Below are positions 61,206 through 64,000 of a stretch of 64,000 bases of DNA, piece by piece. The translations under genes and the position numbers were made by a program. The stretch is from Oligoflexia bacterium. Lineage in GTDB: Bacteria > Bdellovibrionota > UBA1018 > CAIPTA01. The stretch is taken from assembly GCA_023954355.1 (NCBI GenBank), contig JAMLID010000010.1, positions 1-64,000 of the forward strand. Reading direction: 5' to 3'. Under the pieces are notes generated by a model. The model was not told the origin of the DNA. It was given only the letters and a program-made list of their open reading frames with translations, and made no database searches. The number at the start of each line of letters is the position of its first letter. The first letter of the stretch is position 1.

Positions 61206-61832
61206 ATGTACCGTCCAAAAGTTTTTGCAGAAGATCGCATTGAAGTTCTCCACGATTTTATCAAAGAGCACCCTCTGGCTACAGTTGTTACGGCGGGGCC
61301 AAACGGCATTTTGGCAAACCTCATTCCAGTCAGCCTTCATGCCGTCGGCGAAAAAGGAACATTGAGGCTTCATCTTGCCAAAATGAATCTTCAGGCCGAC
61401 AGACTCAAAGTTGGAGATGAAGTGCTCATGGTTTTCCATGGGCCGCAAAACTATGTTACTCCGAATTTTTACCCCTCTAAAAAAGTTCACGGAAAAGTCG
61501 TCCCGACCTGGAATTACTCACTTGTTCAGGTTCGTGGAAAGGCAAGCGTAATCGACGATCCAAAGTGGGTACTTGAGCAGATCAATGATTTGACTGAGGC
61601 GATGGAGAAAACCAACGAAACTCCGTGGAAAGTCAGTGATGCGCCGGAAGACTACATTCTTTCGCAACTGAAAGTCATTGTTGGGGTCGAAGTACCGATT
61701 GAAACGATCGAGGGCAAATTCAAAGTCAGTCAGAATCAATCGAAAGAAAATAACGAAGGTGTTGAGCAAGGATTCTTGAAGCAAGGAGATCATCAAATGG
61801 CGTCCTTGGTCGCTGAACGTCGGCGTTCTTGA
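61206..61832 (+). CDS. PaiB-like FMN-binding split-barrel protein
   Basis: A 208-residue protein of the PaiB family (FMN-binding, pyridoxamine-phosphate-oxidase-like split barrel). It has the family start YRPKVFAEDRIEVLHDFIK, the PLATVVTAGPNGILANLIPV strand pair, the VLMVFHGPQNYVTPNFYPSK segment and PTWNYSLVQVRGKA, followed by the ILEQIND-like helix. PaiB in Bacillus is linked to sporulation and protease regulation; homologues often sit beside transporters and their chemistry is unclear. AAGGAG lies five bases before the ATG. It shares the riboswitch-controlled operon with the LysE exporter, so it may act on or sense a guanidine-related compound. Confidence 0.88.
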   Translation: MYRPKVFAEDRIEVLHDFIKEHPLATVVTAGPNGILANLIPVSLHAVGEKGTLRLHLAKMNLQADRLKVGDEVLMVFHGPQNYVTPNFYPSKKVHGKVVPTWNYSLVQVRGKASVIDDPKWVLEQINDLTEAMEKTNETPWKVSDAPEDYILSQLKVIVGVEVPIETIEGKFKVSQNQSKENNEGVEQGFLKQGDHQMASLVAERRRS

Positions 61833-61861
61833 TTTAATAAAAAACTTTGGCAATAAAGTCA

Positions 61862-61902
61862 CCTGACGAGGCGAACCGTACCAGGCTCCGAAAAGACGGC
61901 TC
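61862..61902 (+). promoter_or_regulatory. guanidine-III (ykkC-III) riboswitch, copy 2
   Basis: A 41-base element, CCTGACGAGGCGAACCGTACC onward (read in two parts: CCTGACGAGG and CCGTACCAGG, then AAAAGACGGCTC). It matches the guanidine-III consensus closely, including GACGAGG, CCGTACC and AAGACGG. P1 is CCTG (61862) with CAGG (61882); the pseudoknot pairs GAACCGT with ACGGCTC, with one A-C mismatch. It is followed at once by AAGGAGAG and the Gdx ATG, so it probably acts on translation. Confidence 0.9.
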
Positions 61903-61919
61903 TAAAGAAGGAGAGTCGT

Positions 61920-62249
61920 ATGTCTGTCACTTGGGCTTGGGTTATTCTTGGTATCGCTGGTCTTTTAGAAGTCTGTTGGGCAATCGGATTAAAATACACT
62001 GAAGGGTTTACGAAACTCGGCCCCAGCATATTTACGCTGACGACGCTTGCCGCGAGTATGTACCTGCTCGCCAGGGCGAGCCAAGTTCTTCCAATTGGAA
62101 CAGCCTATGGCGTATGGGTGGGAATCGGAGCGATGGGAGCAGCGATTTTAGGAATTTTTCTCTTTAACGAAGGAGCATCACCGCTTCGTCTGTTCTTTTT
62201 GGGATTATTGCTGGTGGCGATCATTGGCTTAAAGCTCACGTCCAGATAA
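61920..62249 (+). CDS. gdx: SMR-family guanidinium exporter (Gdx/SugE)
   Basis: A 109-residue small multidrug resistance protein with four helices. The essential Glu is E17 ([17 protein letters not shown]), and the SugE/Gdx pattern is clear ([19 protein letters not shown], then [10 protein letters not shown]). Gdx proteins exchange guanidinium for protons and are the classic target of guanidine riboswitches, which fits the element just upstream. GGAGA precedes the ATG by six bases. The gene ends at a perfect palindromic terminator. Confidence 0.94.
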   Translation: MSVTWAWVILGIAGLLEVCWAIGLKYTEGFTKLGPSIFTLTTLAASMYLLARASQVLPIGTAYGVWVGIGAMGAAILGIFLFNEGASPLRLFFLGLLLVAIIGLKLTSR

Positions 62250-62267
62250 CTTAGTTGCGCCGAACCA

Positions 62268-62285
62268 AAGGGGCTTAAGCCCCTT
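62268..62285. terminator. palindromic bidirectional terminator
   Basis: An 18-base perfect palindrome, AAGGGGCTTAAGCCCCTT, lies after the gdx stop and overlaps the stop codon of the convergent zinc-ribbon gene. A TCTTGTT run follows on the plus strand. It can end transcription of both genes. Confidence 0.75.
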
Positions 62286-62724
62286 CTTGTTCGATGAAGT
62301 CTTCAAGAGACTGGATGCTGAAGTAAGTAGAGCCACCATCGAAGGAAATGATATTGCCTTCGGATTCTTCTTCCGATTCGTAGTCAGAAAGCGCGCAACG
62401 CCAGCCTACAGGATCATTCTCTTTCATCAAGGTTACGGTGTCGAAGGTCATCCAACCTACTTTGGTTTCTTCAGGATAGCACTGGCGCATGGATTCCTCG
62501 AAAACCTCTTCAAGATCGACGGTTTCAAGCTCAGTCTCAAGAATGTGCTTGATGATCCAGTTGGTGCCGTATTCACAGCCGACTTCAGGCAGGAAGCGCA
62601 TGAGATCATCACTGCCGCAAGATTTGCAGCAGCCAGTAGGAGCTTCTTTGTAGCATCCATAGCAGAATGGGATGGAGCGGTTTGGGGCAATTTGTTCGAG
62701 TTTTTGTTGGATTTCGTTTTTCAT
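62275..62724 (-). CDS. zinc-ribbon-like protein of unknown function
   Basis: A 149-residue acidic protein. A cysteine-rich stretch at about residues 20-38 (FCYGCYKEAPTGCCKSCG) looks like a zinc ribbon, two CxxC pairs. The rest has a long helix (IIKHILETELETVDLEEVFEES) and an acidic tail (SDYESEEESEG). No known family is recognised; similar proteins sit on mobile elements. The ATG at 62724 was taken because GAGGAG is at normal spacing; an upstream ATG has none and the earlier frame crosses a palindrome. Confidence 0.75.
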   Translation of the reverse strand: MKNEIQQKLEQIAPNRSIPFCYGCYKEAPTGCCKSCGSDDLMRFLPEVGCEYGTNWIIKHILETELETVDLEEVFEESMRQCYPEETKVGWMTFDTVTLMKENDPVGWRCALSDYESEEESEGNIISFDGGSTYFSIQSLEDFIEQEGA

Positions 62725-63179
62725 GGTCATCTCCTCTTTAGCGTTGTCGTTTTCCCCCGTTGTGAGGGCTTCTTCGTCCCGCCCAGGAAGCCCGACGGGG
62801 GAAAAAGGAAGAGGAGACAAAGTCCCTCAGCCCGACCAAGCGAATGCGGCAGAGCGAGTGACAGGAGTGAAACGGATGGCGCGAAGTCTGCGGAGGGACG
62901 AATCAGGGAATTTGCTGGAGCGACCGCCAGCAATGCTAAAGAAGTCAGGAGATGCCGAACGAATCCGGCAAATCCCTAAGAGGTTGCGCATTCATCCACT
63001 GTGTATCCCTGCGCCAATAAAACACTTGCCCAGGCGACGAGCTTAAATTACCATTGAGAGGTGGGTTCCTCGGAGGCACCCATTCCCGCCAAAGAGCATC
63101 TCACTCCGAATCCGAAGATTGTTGGTATTCCTAACTCTTGATTGCCAGTAGCGGGACTTGGCGAAAACGGGAGTATGTT
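62725..63179. other. 455-base non-coding stretch with a large inverted repeat
   Basis: No convincing gene is seen here; open frames on both strands look like noise. On 62750-62806 lies a long imperfect inverted repeat: TTTTCCCCCGT and ACGGGGGAAAAA at the ends, with GGGCTTC and GAAGCCC inside. It forms the leader of the zinc-ribbon gene on the minus strand. Farther on, GTCCCTC (62822) and GAGGGAC (62893) form another pair. The stretch is GC-rich and full of short purine runs, as in transfer or maintenance regions of mobile elements; no origin or nick site could be recognised. Confidence 0.5.
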
Positions 63180-63617
63180 ATGCCGATGCCACGCCTCGAT
63201 GCCCTGAAGATCAAAGCCAAGTTATTGCAAAAAGCAAAGTCTCGCGTAGGAAGTCCGATTGCTCTTAAAGAAGCCTATGAAATTCTCGCAAAGAGCGCCG
63301 GATTTTCTTCGTGGCGAGAGATGAAATCCACGCTCGACACGCACGAAATCCTGCGCCCACCACACGCTTCTGCGCTCTGGAATGTTTGGTACGGCTCCTA
63401 TGAGGAGGCGAAAACCCATGTTCTCGAACATGGCGGTTATCTCTTACCGTATCAAAAGCAGTTTTTCGTATGCGACGAAAACTATGTCTTGAACCTTGGA
63501 ATAGAAACTGATGATCCCGACTTAAAAAAAGTCGGACGCGATTGGGTTACACCGAAAGATGCGACCGCATGGAATAGACTTCTTGTTAAAATCTCACGCA
63601 GCAATCCTAAAGAATAA
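63180..63617 (+). CDS. protein with a Glyoxalase-related N-terminal domain, function unknown
   Basis: A 145-residue protein. Its first 50 residues (MPRLDALKIKAKLLQKAKSR, SPIALKEAYEILAKSAGFSSW) match the helical segment found in glyoxalase-related proteins of mobile elements. The second half (LWNVWYGSYEEAKTHVLEHGGYLLPYQKQFFVCDENYVLNLGI) is a small alpha/beta domain with many aromatic residues. No catalytic motif is clear. GGGAG lies seven bases before the ATG at 63180; another ATG two codons later is possible. Confidence 0.7.
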   Translation: MPMPRLDALKIKAKLLQKAKSRVGSPIALKEAYEILAKSAGFSSWREMKSTLDTHEILRPPHASALWNVWYGSYEEAKTHVLEHGGYLLPYQKQFFVCDENYVLNLGIETDDPDLKKVGRDWVTPKDATAWNRLLVKISRSNPKE

Positions 63618-63643
63618 ACGACACCCAAAAATGGAGAATACCG

Positions 63644-64000
63644 ATGTCTGAAATTAAAAAACAATTTCTGGAAGCCACGCATGAATCCGGCAAAGCACTT
63701 GTCATGCGGAACATAAAAGGCTGCGTTGTGATGATGAACCTTTTGAAATTCAGGACGGTAGCAGATTACTCCGCAGCTCCACACTTGGCTCCGGCAGCAC
63801 CGATTAGCGGAGCCGCAGCGTTTAAGTTGTACGTCGAAAAAACGACTCCTTATTTGGAGAAGTCCGGTGGCAAGCTCTTGTTCTTTGGTATCGGTGGCCC
63901 GTTTCTCATTGGACCTACCGATGAGAATTGGGATGCGATGATGCTGGTCAGTCAGAACAGCGTGACCGACTTTATCGCGTTCGCCTCGAATCAGGAGTAT
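63644..64000 (+). CDS. DUF1330-like protein (partial, runs off right edge)
   Basis: The frame opens at the ATG at 63644, with GGAG seven bases upstream, and stays open to the right edge (119 codons). The sequence shows an alpha/beta pattern (VVMMNLLKFRTVADYS, then FKLYVEKTTPYLEKSGGKLLFFG, then WDAMMLVSQNSVTDFIAFASN) typical of the DUF1330 or EthD-like dimeric alpha-beta barrel proteins. It lies 27 bases after the preceding gene on the same strand, so they are probably co-transcribed. Its function is unknown. Confidence 0.78.
   Translation, partial: MSEIKKQFLEATHESGKALVMRNIKGCVVMMNLLKFRTVADYSAAPHLAPAAPISGAAAFKLYVEKTTPYLEKSGGKLLFFGIGGPFLIGPTDENWDAMMLVSQNSVTDFIAFASNQEY

Noticed and set aside
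62287-62979. Long plus-strand open frame of 230 codons
   Set aside because: It runs antisense through the zinc-ribbon gene and the inverted repeat; composition is unlike protein and no ribosome site is seen.
1-64000. CRISPR arrays, rRNA genes, insertion sequences or phage structural genes
   Set aside because: No regularly spaced repeats, transposase motifs or rRNA segments were seen on reading both strands.

Overview
The window reads as about 58.7 kb of compact, AT-rich chromosome followed by about 5.2 kb of acquired DNA that is visibly richer in G and C. Gene content points to a free-living Gram-negative relative of the Bdellovibrionota. It has a flagellar-type sigma factor, many small secreted hydrolases (papain-like, trypsin-like, DNA/RNA endonuclease, lytic transglycosylase-like, metzincin-like), a TonB receptor, lipoproteins, and genes packed with 1 to 40 base overlaps. 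The phylum call is inference from gene style; no rRNA or other marker gene is present.

Layout of the backbone. 1-6 kb: secreted protein (cut by the left edge), nitroreductase, ArsC/Spx-like reductase, MFS exporter, ogt, glycine-rich secreted protein and fliA on the minus strand, then an FKBP isomerase. 6-10 kb: TonB receptor under a cobalamin riboswitch, then kup. 10-14.4 kb: Sel1-like lipoprotein with yebC, and murF with a PhoX-like Tat protein. 14.5-21.2 kb: transglycosylase-like protein, a strongly structured RNA element, alpha/beta hydrolase, OlsB-like acyltransferase, HAD phosphatase, papain-like protease, FAH-family hydrolase, RRM protein. 21.4-31 kb: AidB-like acyl-CoA dehydrogenase, a MoxR/DUF58/TgpA transglutaminase operon, membrane and peptidase genes, an Lgt paralogue. 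31-46 kb: acetyltransferase, nuclease, FAD oxidase, MurQ-like protein, two ABC-F ATPases, sterol-desaturase-like enzyme, trypsin-like protease, DUF4153 protein. 46-58.6 kb: ybbP-ybbA-tesA, secreted and outer-membrane-like proteins, an amino acid permease, and an MBOAT/SGNH/GNAT cluster.

The island starts at the 3' third of a tRNA-Pro gene (58748-58780). Next to it are the last 47 codons of a tyrosine recombinase and an intact excisionase-like gene, then a DUF1778/GNAT toxin-antitoxin pair and a broken reading frame. The main discovery follows. Two copies of an element matching the guanidine-III (ykkC-III) riboswitch lie 1.36 kb apart. One precedes an operon of a LysE-family exporter and a PaiB-like FMN-binding protein; the other precedes a Gdx/SugE-type SMR exporter. 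Together they look like a mobile guanidine-response cassette in which a LysE exporter and a PaiB-like protein have joined the known Gdx exporter. The window ends in island genes of unknown function, the last one cut by the right edge. The intact tRNA-Pro and the far island border should lie beyond 64 kb.

All calls come from reading the sequence; no database search or folding program was run.
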